Source of the DNA: DAOQVR01 sp035341665
GTDB lineage: Bacteria > Chloroflexota > Anaerolineae > JAAYZQ01
DNA: 64,000 bases
Direction: 5' to 3'
NCBI GenBank assembly: GCA_035341665.1
Contig: DAOQVR010000019.1
Span: forward strand, 13,699-77,698
Shown here: piece after piece, positions 1 through 7,902 of the stretch
Layout of the letters: every line of letters begins with the position of its first letter
Numbering within the stretch: position 1 is the first letter of the stretch
The notes under the pieces: model-generated
What the model was told of the DNA's origin: nothing
What the model saw: the letters and a program-made list of their open reading frames with translations, nothing else
Database searches by the model: none
Translations under genes and position numbers: made by a program

Positions 1-436
1 TGCCCTCGAGCAGCTCGGTGCGGTTCTTGTGCAGCACGCCCACCGTGTCTGCCCCGTCGTCCATCGTCAGATGCGGCCTGTGGTCGACCGCCTGGTGGAT
101 GTGGCGGTAATAGGTCTCGTGGTTCTCGCCCTTGATCGCATATACGGAGACACCATACCTGGCGACCAGGGCTGCGGCCGCATCGTCTTGGGTACTCAAG
201 GGATTGCTGGCACAGAGACGGATTTCGGCACCCCCTGCCTTCAAGGTGCGCATCAGGCCGACCGTTTCGGTGGTCACGTGCAGGCAGGCCGAGACGCGGA
301 TGCCGGCAAGCGGCTTCTCCCGCTCGAAACGCTCACGTATGAGGCGCAGAACGGGCATCTCTTGGTCTGCCCATTCGGCGCGGCGCTGGCCGGCTTCGGC
401 CAGGCCCAGGTCTTTGACGTCGAATTCTTGCGTCAC
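1..436 (-). CDS. ahcY: Adenosylhomocysteinase, N-terminal part (cut by window edge)
   Basis: Hydrolyses S-adenosylhomocysteine to adenosine and homocysteine in the cytosol, an NAD-dependent step of the activated methyl cycle. About 145 N-terminal residues are visible and the rest lies beyond base 1. The start of the substrate domain is clear: the segment ACLHVTTETVGLMRTL, the block GGAEIRLCASNPLSTQDD, then the YYRHIHQAVDHRPHLTMDDG region with the DDGAD stretch. The GTG start at 436 follows a good GAGGAG ribosome site. It is the last gene of the mtnA-pfkB-ahcY operon, 122 bp after the kinase, and so probably lies under the SAM-I riboswitch upstream of mtnA. The identification is secure; only the 3' part is missing. 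Confidence 0.93.
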   Translation of the reverse strand, partial: MTQEFDVKDLGLAEAGQRRAEWADQEMPVLRLIRERFEREKPLAGIRVSACLHVTTETVGLMRTLKAGGAEIRLCASNPLSTQDDAAAALVARYGVSVYAIKGENHETYYRHIHQAVDHRPHLTMDDGADTVGVLHKNRTELLEG

Positions 437-518
437 GATTTCGCTCCTCAGCTACAGAATCTAGAATGCACGATGCATAAGGCTCACTGCTTTGGGCGAG
501 GCGCTCCGCTTGGCCAGG

Positions 519-543
519 TCCACCCGGCAGGTCCCCGGGTGGA
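519..543. other. Intercistronic stem-loop between kinase and ahcY
   Basis: A perfect 9-bp inverted repeat (TCCACCCGG / CCGGGTGGA) with a 7-nt loop sits in the 122-bp gap between the kinase and ahcY. No T-run follows it on the minus strand, so it is not a canonical intrinsic terminator. An mRNA-stabilising or partial attenuating role is only a guess. Confidence 0.4.
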
Positions 544-558
544 TGAGCGGGCCCATGC

Positions 559-1527
559 CTAGCCCAAGGTTGGCCGGACGAGGTCGTCCAGCTCCGGCCT
601 GGGCCCAAAGACCTGCCGGTAGCGCTCGGCAAAGGCGCCGGGCGTATAGCGATGGTTCTGGGTGCCGTATTGCTCCAGCACGTACGTGGCGGCCAGTGCT
701 CCGATCCGCCCGGTAACCTCCCACGGATATCCGCGGCGCATGCCCTTGATGACACCTGCGCGGTAAGCGTCGCCGACGCCGGTGGGCTCGGCTATGCGTT
801 CAGGGGGGGCCACAGGCACTGAGAACTCCTTTCCCTTGTCGTAGATGGTGGAGCCTTCTGCCCCGCGAGTGATGATCGTGGTCTGGGGGAGCGACAGAAG
901 CTCGCCTTCCGACAGATCCGTGCAGTTGCGGATGAGCCCGAACTCGTAGTCGTTCACGATCAGCATGCGTGCTCCACGCACCCCAGCGACGAGCTCCTCG
1001 CCTGTCATGCGCACGATCTGCTGGCTCGGGTCGTAGATGTAGGGGATCCGCAGGTCCTGGCACTCGCGCGCGTATTTGATCATGGCCGCCGGGGCGTTCG
1101 GGGAGATGATTGTGAGCTCAGGGCGAGGCATGAGGTCGTGGAAGGAGAGCCGATCAGCGCAGCCCATGGCGCCGATATAGAAGCTGGCGATCTGATTGTT
1201 CTCCAGGTCCGTATTCACAAAGAAGGAAGATGTGAACTCGTCGCCGATCTCCACAGTGGCCGAGGTATCGACGCCCATGCTCTCCAGCCAGCTGCGGTAC
1301 TCGGCAAAGTCGTGCCCAACCGTCGCCATGACCGTAGGTCGCTCCCCCAGCAGGGCGAGGCTGTAAGCGATATTGGCTGCGCAGCCGCCGCGCTGCTTGC
1401 GCATCGAATCGACCAGGAAAGAGAGGCTGACGTGCTCGAGCTGGTCAGGCAGCAGGTGCTCGCGAAAACGGCCCGGAAAGGACATCAGGTAGTCGAAGGC
1501 CACGGAGCCGGTGATGACGATGCTCAT
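559..1527 (-). CDS. PfkB-family kinase, probably adenosine kinase
   Basis: A 322-residue ribokinase/PfkB-fold sugar kinase. The N-terminal substrate motif GGCAANIAYSLALLG and the C-terminal anion-hole/catalytic motif TGVGDAYRAG are both present. The TGVGDAxRAG form is the one I associate with actinobacterial/Chloroflexota-type adenosine kinases rather than fructokinases (recollection, not a search). Its place between mtnA and ahcY fits: AhcY releases adenosine, and phosphorylating it to AMP pulls the reaction forward. The ATG at 1527 was chosen because GGAGGG lies 9 nt upstream and it overlaps the mtnA stop by 4 bp (ATGA), suggesting translational coupling. A start 18 bp earlier is possible. 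The alternative is another nucleoside or sugar kinase. Confidence 0.8.
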   Translation of the reverse strand: MSIVITGSVAFDYLMSFPGRFREHLLPDQLEHVSLSFLVDSMRKQRGGCAANIAYSLALLGERPTVMATVGHDFAEYRSWLESMGVDTSATVEIGDEFTSSFFVNTDLENNQIASFYIGAMGCADRLSFHDLMPRPELTIISPNAPAAMIKYARECQDLRIPYIYDPSQQIVRMTGEELVAGVRGARMLIVNDYEFGLIRNCTDLSEGELLSLPQTTIITRGAEGSTIYDKGKEFSVPVAPPERIAEPTGVGDAYRAGVIKGMRRGYPWEVTGRIGALAATYVLEQYGTQNHRYTPGAFAERYRQVFGPRPELDDLVRPTLG

Positions 1528-2597
1528 GGGACTCGCTCCCTCCATGCTCCCCGCAGCGGCGTGGAGGAGGTGAGGCTGCGCAGGCTCTTGCCAAAAGGAG
1601 GATAGGCAATGCCGTTCTCGGTGATTATCCCGGTGATATAGCGATGGGGCGTGACGTCGAAGGCAGGGTTGTACACCTTGACCCCCTCGGGGGCTATCTG
1701 CTGACCGCGCACATGGGTCACCTCACTTGCGTCTCGCTCCTCGATCGGAATGTCGTCCCCTGTTGGTGTCGCGAGGTCGATGGTGGAGGTCGGGACGACG
1801 GGGTAGAAGGGGATGCCGTTCTCGCGGGCGACCACTGCCAGCTTGTAGGTGCCTATTTTGTTGGCCACGTCTCCGTTGGCGACAGTGCGGTCCGAGCCCA
1901 CCAGCACGATATTCACCCTGCCGGCCCGCATCAGGTGGCCTGAAGCGTTGTCGGCGATCAGAGTCATTGGGATTCCATCGCGCATGAGCTCCCAGGCCGT
2001 CAGGGAGGCGCCCTGGAGGCGCGGGCGCGTCTCGTCCACCCAGACGTGGATCCTCTTTCCCTGCTCGTGGGCGGCCCGGACGACGGCGAGGGCCGTGCCG
2101 TAGTCGACTGTAGCCAGCGCGCCGGCATTGCAGTGGGTCAGGATATGGAAGCCGTCTTCGATCAGCTCGGCACCATGCGCGCCCATGCGGCGGTTGATCG
2201 CCACGTCCTCATCGGCTATGGTCTGCGCCTCTGCGGCCAGCGCGTCCACCTGTGCCGGCACGGCCAGTTCGCGCAGCGCGCGGGCCTTGTTCAGCATCCG
2301 TTCTATCGCCCAGAAGAGGTTCACCGCGGTTGGCCGCGTGGCAGCCAGGATGTGGGCAGCCTCCGAGAGGTCGCCGGACAGGTGCTCAGGCGTGGTTGCC
2401 CGGCTTTGTCGGGCGGCCAGCGCCAATCCGAAGGCTGCGGCCGCTCCGATGGCCGGGGCACCGCGGATCGTCATGTTCTGGATGGCGCGGGCCACGTCGC
2501 GGTAGTCTCTGCACTCGACGACGGCGACCTCCAGCGGCAGCTTCCGCTGGTCGATCATGCGCACGGTGCCGCCGGCACCCCATTCAATCGTTCGCAT
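1524..2597 (-). CDS. mtnA: S-methyl-5-thioribose-1-phosphate isomerase
   Basis: Converts 5-methylthioribose-1-phosphate to methylthioribulose-1-phosphate in methionine salvage. The 357-residue protein has the family signatures: MTIRGAPAIG near residue 45, the catalytic-cysteine block ILTHCNAGALATVDYGTA, and the aspartate block GSDRTVANGDVANKIGT. The start at 2597 (MRTIEWG) matches the family N-terminus; an ATG 15 bp upstream is less likely. It is first in the operon with the adenosine-kinase-like gene and ahcY. Expression is predicted to fall when SAM is abundant, because a SAM-I riboswitch and terminator precede it. No other methionine-salvage gene (mtnP, mtnK, mtnB) is in the window. Confidence 0.95.
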   Translation of the reverse strand: MRTIEWGAGGTVRMIDQRKLPLEVAVVECRDYRDVARAIQNMTIRGAPAIGAAAAFGLALAARQSRATTPEHLSGDLSEAAHILAATRPTAVNLFWAIERMLNKARALRELAVPAQVDALAAEAQTIADEDVAINRRMGAHGAELIEDGFHILTHCNAGALATVDYGTALAVVRAAHEQGKRIHVWVDETRPRLQGASLTAWELMRDGIPMTLIADNASGHLMRAGRVNIVLVGSDRTVANGDVANKIGTYKLAVVARENGIPFYPVVPTSTIDLATPTGDDIPIEERDASEVTHVRGQQIAPEGVKVYNPAFDVTPHRYITGIITENGIAYPPFGKSLRSLTSSTPLRGAWRERVP

Positions 2598-2610
2598 TCT
2601 GCACCCTGAC

Positions 2611-2640
2611 AAAAAGAGGGCTCTCGCGATGAGAGCCCCT
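2611..2640 (-). terminator. Riboswitch-controlled intrinsic terminator
   Basis: On the minus strand GGGCTCTC and GAGAGCCC form an 8-bp stem with a 5-nt loop, followed by CTCTTTTT, just upstream of the mtnA start. The 5' arm runs into CTCTCATC, which is the exact complement of GATGAGAG, the 3' strand of riboswitch helix P1. Aptamer folding and terminator formation are therefore mutually linked: without SAM the GATGAGAG strand can pair with CTCTCATC and open the terminator. Confidence 0.9.
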
Positions 2641-2651
2641 AACAGTCCATT

Positions 2652-2764
2652 TCTCTCTCATCTTCCAGGTGATGCCTTCGCTCACCTGCCGGAATTGGCA
2701 CCTCGTTTCCCAACTGGTTGCCGGGGCTTCGACGGGCCGGTCCCTCCACCCCTCTGGATGAGTG
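2652..2764 (-). promoter_or_regulatory. SAM-I (S-box) riboswitch
   Basis: Read on the minus strand the leader carries the S-box core: P1 strand ACTCATCCAGAG, GGTGGAGGGACCGGCCC of the kink-turn helix, CCCGGCAACC, the invariant GGTGCCAATTCC, then GGCAG and the closing P1 strand GATGAGAGAG. Order and spacing match the SAM-I class (Rfam RF00162 type). It is followed by an intrinsic terminator, so it is a transcriptional OFF switch for mtnA and, by read-through, the kinase and ahcY. Confidence 0.95.
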
Positions 2765-2786
2765 TCCAGTTCAATTGACGGCGGCT

Positions 2787-2815
2787 ATCCTAGCACACTC
2801 GGGGGCCATCTGCAA
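2787..2815 (-). promoter_or_regulatory. mtnA: Promoter of the SAM-riboswitch operon
   Basis: On the minus strand TTGCAG and TAGGAT are separated by 17 bp. The predicted transcript would begin about 16 nt before the riboswitch P1 helix, a sensible geometry. The -35 is weak, so this is a moderate call. Confidence 0.5.
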
Positions 2816-2860
2816 ATGGCCCAACCGTCGTGGCGAGCGTAGGCTTGGCTGCCCGGCAGG

Positions 2861-4111
2861 CTACCTGCCGCCCGGTCTGTTGGGTCTCCAGGCCATCATG
2901 AGCAGGGCGGCACCCAGCGCCATGGCCGCGCCAAAGAGGAAGGGTGCTGAAGGTCCGAAGCCATCCCAGGAGCCGGCGCCCTGCCAGAGCAGGCCGGCGA
3001 TGAGAGACGCCGGAAAGGCCAGGATGCCGACGATGGCGTTGTATGTGCCGTAGGCAGTCCCGCGCAGCTCGGCGGGCACCAGGTCGGCGACCATGGCCTT
3101 GGCGGTGCCGTAGGCGAGGCCGTAGTAGATGCCATACAGCGCATACAGGGCCCACACCTGCCAGGCGCGCCCAGCCAGCGCAAAGCCCACGTAGATTGCG
3201 GCGTAGGCAAACCAACCGCCGATCAAGAGCCGCCGTCTGCCCACCCTGTCCGACAAGGAGCCGGCCGGCGCAGAGATCAGGCTGTAGACCAGGTTGAAGG
3301 TGACCAGCATGCCCAGCACACCGAGGACACTGAGGCCGCGCTCCTGCGCGCGGAGCACCAGAAAGGCGTCGGACGAGTTGCCCAAGGTAAAGATTCCGAC
3401 GATGGCCACGAAAGTGAAGAAGGAATGACCGAGACCACGAAAGCGGATGGGAACGCGCCGCTGCCCAGTAACAGGCACGTCCCTGGCTCCAAGGGCGAGT
3501 GAGAAGACCGCAAGCAGGGCAGGCAGCAGGCTGGCGAGCACAATGATCTGGAACGTGTGCCTGTTCAGATCCATCGCCGACTGCTGCAGGCTCGAGACGA
3601 TCAGGAGGGCGATGAGGAGGCCCAGCACGGCGCCACCGGTGTCGGCGGCCCGATGGAAGCCAAAGGCCATACCCCGCTGATCCGGTCCGATGGAGTCGGC
3701 GACCAGCGCATCGCGTGGCGCCGTGCGGATTCCTTTGCCTACCCGGTCTGCCCAACGGGCGCCTGCAATCGCCGGCCACGCGGCGGCAAAGAAGAAGAAG
3801 GGCTTGGCCAGTGCCGAGATGGAGTATCCGAGGACGGCCGGCCACTTGCGGGTCTTGAAGCGGTCAGAGAGGGGGCCCGAGGCGATTTGGAGGAGGCTTG
3901 CCGTCGCGTCCGCCAGCCCCTCGATGATGCCGATGACTGCCGTCTTTACGCCGAGCACGTTGGCCAGGAAAAGGGGCAGAACATTGATGACCATCTCGCT
4001 GGAGATGTCCATGAAGAAGCTGGTCAGGCTCACCGCCCACACATTGCGGGGCAGGGCTCGCCATCCCCTTCTGCTGCCCTGCTCCTGGTCGGTGCTAGAC
4101 TCTCTACTCAC
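2861..4111 (-). CDS. MFS transporter
   Basis: A 416-residue major facilitator with about 12 hydrophobic segments. It begins with FMDISSEMVINVLPLFLANVLG, has GPLSDRFKTRK in the loop after TM2 (the MFS motif A position) and a second copy, GSLSDRVGRRRLLIGG, in the C-terminal half. This matches the MFS subgroup often annotated as permeases of unknown substrate. The GTG at 4111 overlaps the end of the preceding surface-protein gene by 8 bp; the open frame continues upstream but only as an Arg/Pro-rich shadow of that gene. The two genes are probably co-transcribed. The substrate cannot be told from sequence. Confidence 0.85.
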   Translation of the reverse strand: MSRESSTDQEQGSRRGWRALPRNVWAVSLTSFFMDISSEMVINVLPLFLANVLGVKTAVIGIIEGLADATASLLQIASGPLSDRFKTRKWPAVLGYSISALAKPFFFFAAAWPAIAGARWADRVGKGIRTAPRDALVADSIGPDQRGMAFGFHRAADTGGAVLGLLIALLIVSSLQQSAMDLNRHTFQIIVLASLLPALLAVFSLALGARDVPVTGQRRVPIRFRGLGHSFFTFVAIVGIFTLGNSSDAFLVLRAQERGLSVLGVLGMLVTFNLVYSLISAPAGSLSDRVGRRRLLIGGWFAYAAIYVGFALAGRAWQVWALYALYGIYYGLAYGTAKAMVADLVPAELRGTAYGTYNAIVGILAFPASLIAGLLWQGAGSWDGFGPSAPFLFGAAMALGAALLMMAWRPNRPGGR

Positions 4112-5129
4112 TGCGTCTGCGCTCGCGCTTCCACAGGAACCAGGCGCCGACTGCTGCCAGAAGCGCGCCGGCTGCGGCTGCGACGGCCACGTACAGCGCC
4201 GCCGACGCCGCGGGCTTGGACCTCTCAGGCGGGGCTGAGCTGACCTCCGCCAAGGCCCCGATCTCAGCTTGTCCCCTGGTGTAGGCAACGGAAATCGGCG
4301 CTGCCGTGGACGTGGGCACAGCAGGCGTCGGGGAGGCAGTGTGGGTGGCCGTGGGCGTCGGAGGCGGCGTCTGGGTAGGCGTCGGGGTGTCGGGCGGCAC
4401 AGGGGTCGGCGTTGACGAGGGAGTGGGGTAGAGAGTGCTCGTGGCCGGTGGGGGTGTGGGCGTCGACGTGCGGGGCCTGCGCGTGGACGTGGCCGTCGGC
4501 GGGACGGCTGTCGGGGTGGCTGTCGGCTGGTCGGGATCTGGCCACAGGCCGGGGACGTCAAAAAAGACCGAGTCGGCGCCATGGCTGACGGTATGGCCCA
4601 CCCAGATGAACAGCGTCATCGTGGGACCACTGGCAATGGCGCTCACGGTGAGATCGGGCCACTTCTCAAAGCCCGACTCCGAGGGTCCCCAGATCACGCT
4701 GGGTGCCAGGGGATCGGTCCCGCCGGCCGGGTCTAGCCCAAGCCGGCGTTCCATGTCCGCAGCGTTGACGGCGGCCCATCCGACATCGGCCAGGTAGGCC
4801 GTTCCCGGGGTCACGGACACTTGCTGGTACACGCCGGCTGTGTAGGGCTGCCCGTCCGAAATGAGCCATAAGGACGGCACTTCGCAGCCGGGGCCGTTGC
4901 AGGTCTCGCTCGGGGCCAACCGGAAGTCGGGTGTTCCGGCCACGACGAACTGACCCCACCCCTCCAGGCTGCCAAAGTTGCAGTTGTACACAAGGTTGCC
5001 GGGTTTCAAGCACGGGTTAACACCCGGCGCCGCCTGTGCGACGGGCGGCGCCGCGAGCCCGGCCAGCAGACCGACTGCGCACAGCGACAGCGCAAGGCGA
5101 AATCCCGGATGTCTAGTCGCACTCCTCAT
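4104..5129 (-). CDS. Secreted, membrane-anchored surface protein with Thr/Pro stalk
   Basis: A 341-residue protein of unknown function with clear topology. Residues 1-33 are a signal peptide (LALSLCAVGLLAGLAAPPVAQA). Then comes a globular domain of about 150 residues beginning NPCLKPGNLVYNCNFGSLEGWGQF, which resembles the carbohydrate-binding-like domains (NPGFE..GW type) of extracellular proteins and has conserved Cys pairs. A Thr/Pro-rich stalk of about 75 residues follows (repeats such as PTPTQTPPPTPT). The protein ends in a hydrophobic helix and the basic tail KRERRRSE, so the domain is displayed outside on a stalk. Start: ATG at 5129 with AAAGGGG upstream and the signal peptide immediately after. 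A ligand, perhaps a glycan, is only inferred. Confidence 0.8.
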   Translation of the reverse strand: MRSATRHPGFRLALSLCAVGLLAGLAAPPVAQAAPGVNPCLKPGNLVYNCNFGSLEGWGQFVVAGTPDFRLAPSETCNGPGCEVPSLWLISDGQPYTAGVYQQVSVTPGTAYLADVGWAAVNAADMERRLGLDPAGGTDPLAPSVIWGPSESGFEKWPDLTVSAIASGPTMTLFIWVGHTVSHGADSVFFDVPGLWPDPDQPTATPTAVPPTATSTRRPRTSTPTPPPATSTLYPTPSSTPTPVPPDTPTPTQTPPPTPTATHTASPTPAVPTSTAAPISVAYTRGQAEIGALAEVSSAPPERSKPAASAALYVAVAAAAGALLAAVGAWFLWKRERRRSE

Positions 5130-5160
5130 CGCCAATCGACCCCTTTCGGAGGGCTGCGGG

Positions 5161-5189
5161 AGTATAGGACAATGCACACGACAAGTCAA
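5161..5189 (-). promoter_or_regulatory. Promoter of surface protein/MFS operon
   Basis: On the minus strand TTGACT, 17 bp, TATACT lies about 30 nt upstream of the start at 5129. Nearly consensus. Confidence 0.75.
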
Positions 5190-5353
5190 GACCACTGTGG
5201 GGGCTGTCCGAGGCCAGGCACAAGTCGCCCAGCCGGCGGCGGGAACGAGCACTAGGCCCACTACCACCGAGGCCGGCGGCGCGCTGTCTCCGATGGACGC
5301 ACGTGCGAGGCTGAAGCGGTCCCGTCCTCATCGGTCGCCACGCGCCGGGGTGG

Positions 5354-5382
5354 TTGACAAAGCGTCCCTTTGCGGGCAGAAT
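5354..5382 (+). promoter_or_regulatory. Promoter of lytic transglycosylase, probably leaderless
   Basis: TTGACA, 17 bp, CAGAAT. The -10 ends 6 bp before the ATG at 5389, so the expected transcription start falls on or next to the A of the start codon. There is no Shine-Dalgarno sequence between the -10 and the ATG. Confidence 0.6.
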
Positions 5383-5388
5383 GGCTGC

Positions 5389-7902
5389 ATGCGCTTCTAC
5401 CGGGTATGCACTCGATTTGTCTGGTTGGCGTTGCTCTGCGCGGCGCTGGCCGGCTGTGTGGGAACGCTCCTGCCGACGCCAGCGCCACTGGCTTCCATGA
5501 CGCCTGAGGATACCGTGGTGGTGGCTCTGCCATTGACACCGGCCAGTCCCGCCGCTGCGACCCTTACCCCCACACCGTCCAGCTCGCCGACTGCCCACCA
5601 CACTCCCACTCCGACACTGACGGCGACGCCAACCCCGACGCCCTCACCCACCCTACCACCGGGCGCCCTGTATGAGGCGGCGCTGAGCGAGCAGTCAAGG
5701 GGCAACTACGAGGAGGCGATCGCCGGCCTGGAATCGCTCCTTGCGGAAGGGTCGGCGGCCCATGAGATGCGCGATGCGGCATACCACCTCGCAGCGCTTT
5801 ACGCCCAACAGGGCGACTCGGGCTCTGCTGCAGCCAAGTGGGAGGAGTTTATCGCGGCGTATCCCGATGACGCGCGCCTTCCAGCTGCCCACCTGGCTGC
5901 GGGAAGGGCGTATGCTGCTCAAGGGCAGTGCGCCCGAGCCATCGTGCACTACGAGGCGTGCCTTGAGGGCGAGCCGCTCCTGGGCGCGATGGTATACGAG
6001 TGGATCGGCGACTGCCACCAAGAGGGCGGTGACCTGGAAGCGGCCCTGGCTGCCTATCAAAAGGCACTGGTCGTTGCCAAGGATGTGGCGGCGCAGGCGG
6101 CCCTCCGCGAGACGATCGCAACCGTCTACCTGGCGCTACCAGACTGGGAGGCGGCCCTTGCGGAGTATGAGGCCGTCCTGAAGATCGCGCGGACAGACGC
6201 GACGCGCGCCAGGATGGAGTACATGGCCGGCGAGACCCTGGCCGTGCTGGGCCGCACGGATGATGCCCATGAGCGCTACCGGCGCGCAGTCAGCCGCTAT
6301 CCTGCCACCGGCTCGGCCTACCTGTCGCTGATTCGGATGGTGGAAGCCGAGCAGCCGGTCGACGACTATCAGCGTGGGTTGGTGGACTATTATGCCGGTG
6401 CCAACTTCCCCGATGCCTACGGGGCAGCTCTGAGCGCCTTTGATCGCTATCTGGCTGCCAAGCCGGCGCCGAAATCAGAAGAGGCTCTTTACTTCAAGTC
6501 GCTGGTGTACGCGGCGCAGGAGCAGTACTCAGACGCACTGGAAACCCTCGACCTGTTGATCAAGGGGTTTCCCAAGGGCGCGTGGGCGGCCGAGGCGTGG
6601 CTTGAGAAGGGCGAGGTGCTTGCCGCGGCCGGCGAACACGATGCGGCCGTGAAGGCGTACCAGGATATGGCGGCCTACTTTCCAGAGGACAAGCTAGCAC
6701 CTGAGGCCTTGTGGAGCGCGGCCAGGCTGCGTGAGCGCGATGGTGACTTTGCACTGGCGGCCGGCCTCTATGAGGAGCTGCAGGGCAGTTTCCCGGCGTA
6801 CGAGTATTCGGCAGAAGCGCTGTGGCGGGCAGGGCTTGCGCACCACCGGTCAGCGGGGGGGACCAAGGCGGAGAGGGCCTGGCAGGCGCTTGCCGACAAG
6901 TATCCAACCTCCTCGTACTACAGTGCCTGCCTCTACTGGCTGGGCAAAGTGGGAAACAAGAGTGTGGCCAAGGCCAGCTGGGATAGGCTCGTGGAGGCGG
7001 ATCCTCATGGGTACTATGGGCTGCGAGTGCAGCAGATCCGCGGCCAAGCCAGCCTGACTGGGAGCCGCCTGGTGCTCGATGAGATCGAAGCGCCGGCCTG
7101 GGATGATGGGCAAGCCGAGGCCGCGATCCTGACCTGGCTGCGCGGCTGGACCAGTGTACCGACTGGCACGGTCCTGGTCGACCTGCCGGAGAGCCTGGCC
7201 TCCCGGACGGATTACCGGCAGGGCAGCGTCCTGCTGGTAGCGGGGATGAGGCGCGAGGCGCTGGCGGCGTACGACGGCACCCGCGCAGCTGCCTGGAGCG
7301 ACCCCGTGGCGCTGGCACAGCTCGCCATGGACTTTCGTGAGCTGGGGTTGCACGGCCTATCTGCGCGCTGTGCCTCGCGGATGGTCGGGCTGTGGCCGAA
7401 CGGCGTCGTTCAGGACGCGCCCGAGTGGGTGCAACGCCTGGCCTATCCACTGCTATACGCCGATCTGCTGTCGGTGGAGTCACTAGCCAGGAACCTCGAC
7501 CCGCTCCTGCTGGCAGCGCTCATCCGGCAGGAGAGCCTCTTTGAGCCGACTGCGGAGTCGTACGCAGGTGCGCGGGGACTGGGCCAGGTGATGCCGGCCA
7601 CAGGAGAGGGAATCGCGAAAAGCCTGGGGATGGAAGACTTTGGCCTCGATGACCTGTACCGGCCTGCGGTCAGCATCCGCTTCTGTGCCTTTTACCTGGC
7701 GGCCCAGATGGGGCGCTTTGACGATCAGGTCCTCATTGCGCTGGCAGCCTATCACGGTGGCCCCGGCAACACCATCCGCTGGCTCGAGACCTCGGGCGAC
7801 GACCTCGATCTATTTGTCGAGATCCTGACCGCCCCCCAGTCGCGCATCTACCTCCAGAGGGTGTACGAGCAGTACATCACCTACGAGGATCTCTACCGCT
7901 GA
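5389..7902 (+). CDS. Lipoprotein TPR-containing lytic transglycosylase (Slt-type)
   Basis: An 837-residue envelope protein that would cleave peptidoglycan between MurNAc and GlcNAc. It has a lipoprotein signal with lipobox LAGC (Cys23), a Thr/Pro-rich linker (about residues 55-85), many TPR-like helical repeats such as YEAALSEQSRGNYEEAIAGL and YYAGANFPDAYGAALSAFDRYL, then a C-terminal SLT domain. The SLT signatures are present: ALIRQESLFEPTAESYAGARG with the catalytic Glu, GLGQVMPATG, and ALAAYHGGPGN. Start: ATG at 5389, because the lipobox signal follows directly and the upstream frame is antisense to the neighbouring promoter. The 3' end overlaps the convergent EamA gene by 10 bp. The TPR region resembles the YbgF/BamD-type repeats seen in other Chloroflexota SLT proteins. 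Confidence 0.92.
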   Translation: MRFYRVCTRFVWLALLCAALAGCVGTLLPTPAPLASMTPEDTVVVALPLTPASPAAATLTPTPSSSPTAHHTPTPTLTATPTPTPSPTLPPGALYEAALSEQSRGNYEEAIAGLESLLAEGSAAHEMRDAAYHLAALYAQQGDSGSAAAKWEEFIAAYPDDARLPAAHLAAGRAYAAQGQCARAIVHYEACLEGEPLLGAMVYEWIGDCHQEGGDLEAALAAYQKALVVAKDVAAQAALRETIATVYLALPDWEAALAEYEAVLKIARTDATRARMEYMAGETLAVLGRTDDAHERYRRAVSRYPATGSAYLSLIRMVEAEQPVDDYQRGLVDYYAGANFPDAYGAALSAFDRYLAAKPAPKSEEALYFKSLVYAAQEQYSDALETLDLLIKGFPKGAWAAEAWLEKGEVLAAAGEHDAAVKAYQDMAAYFPEDKLAPEALWSAARLRERDGDFALAAGLYEELQGSFPAYEYSAEALWRAGLAHHRSAGGTKAERAWQALADKYPTSSYYSACLYWLGKVGNKSVAKASWDRLVEADPHGYYGLRVQQIRGQASLTGSRLVLDEIEAPAWDDGQAEAAILTWLRGWTSVPTGTVLVDLPESLASRTDYRQGSVLLVAGMRREALAAYDGTRAAAWSDPVALAQLAMDFRELGLHGLSARCASRMVGLWPNGVVQDAPEWVQRLAYPLLYADLLSVESLARNLDPLLLAALIRQESLFEPTAESYAGARGLGQVMPATGEGIAKSLGMEDFGLDDLYRPAVSIRFCAFYLAAQMGRFDDQVLIALAAYHGGPGNTIRWLETSGDDLDLFVEILTAPQSRIYLQRVYEQYITYEDLYR

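Noticed and set aside
437..558. SAH riboswitch in front of ahcY
   Set aside because: The gap holds a 9-bp stem-loop and a GGAGCGCC stretch, but the conserved SAH-riboswitch core could not be matched. The SAM-I switch already lies at the head of the operon.
2861..4582. Extended 573-codon start for the MFS transporter
   Set aside because: The upstream 157 codons are Arg/Pro-rich and out of frame with the surface-protein gene that clearly occupies that DNA; the GTG at 4111 fits MFS length.
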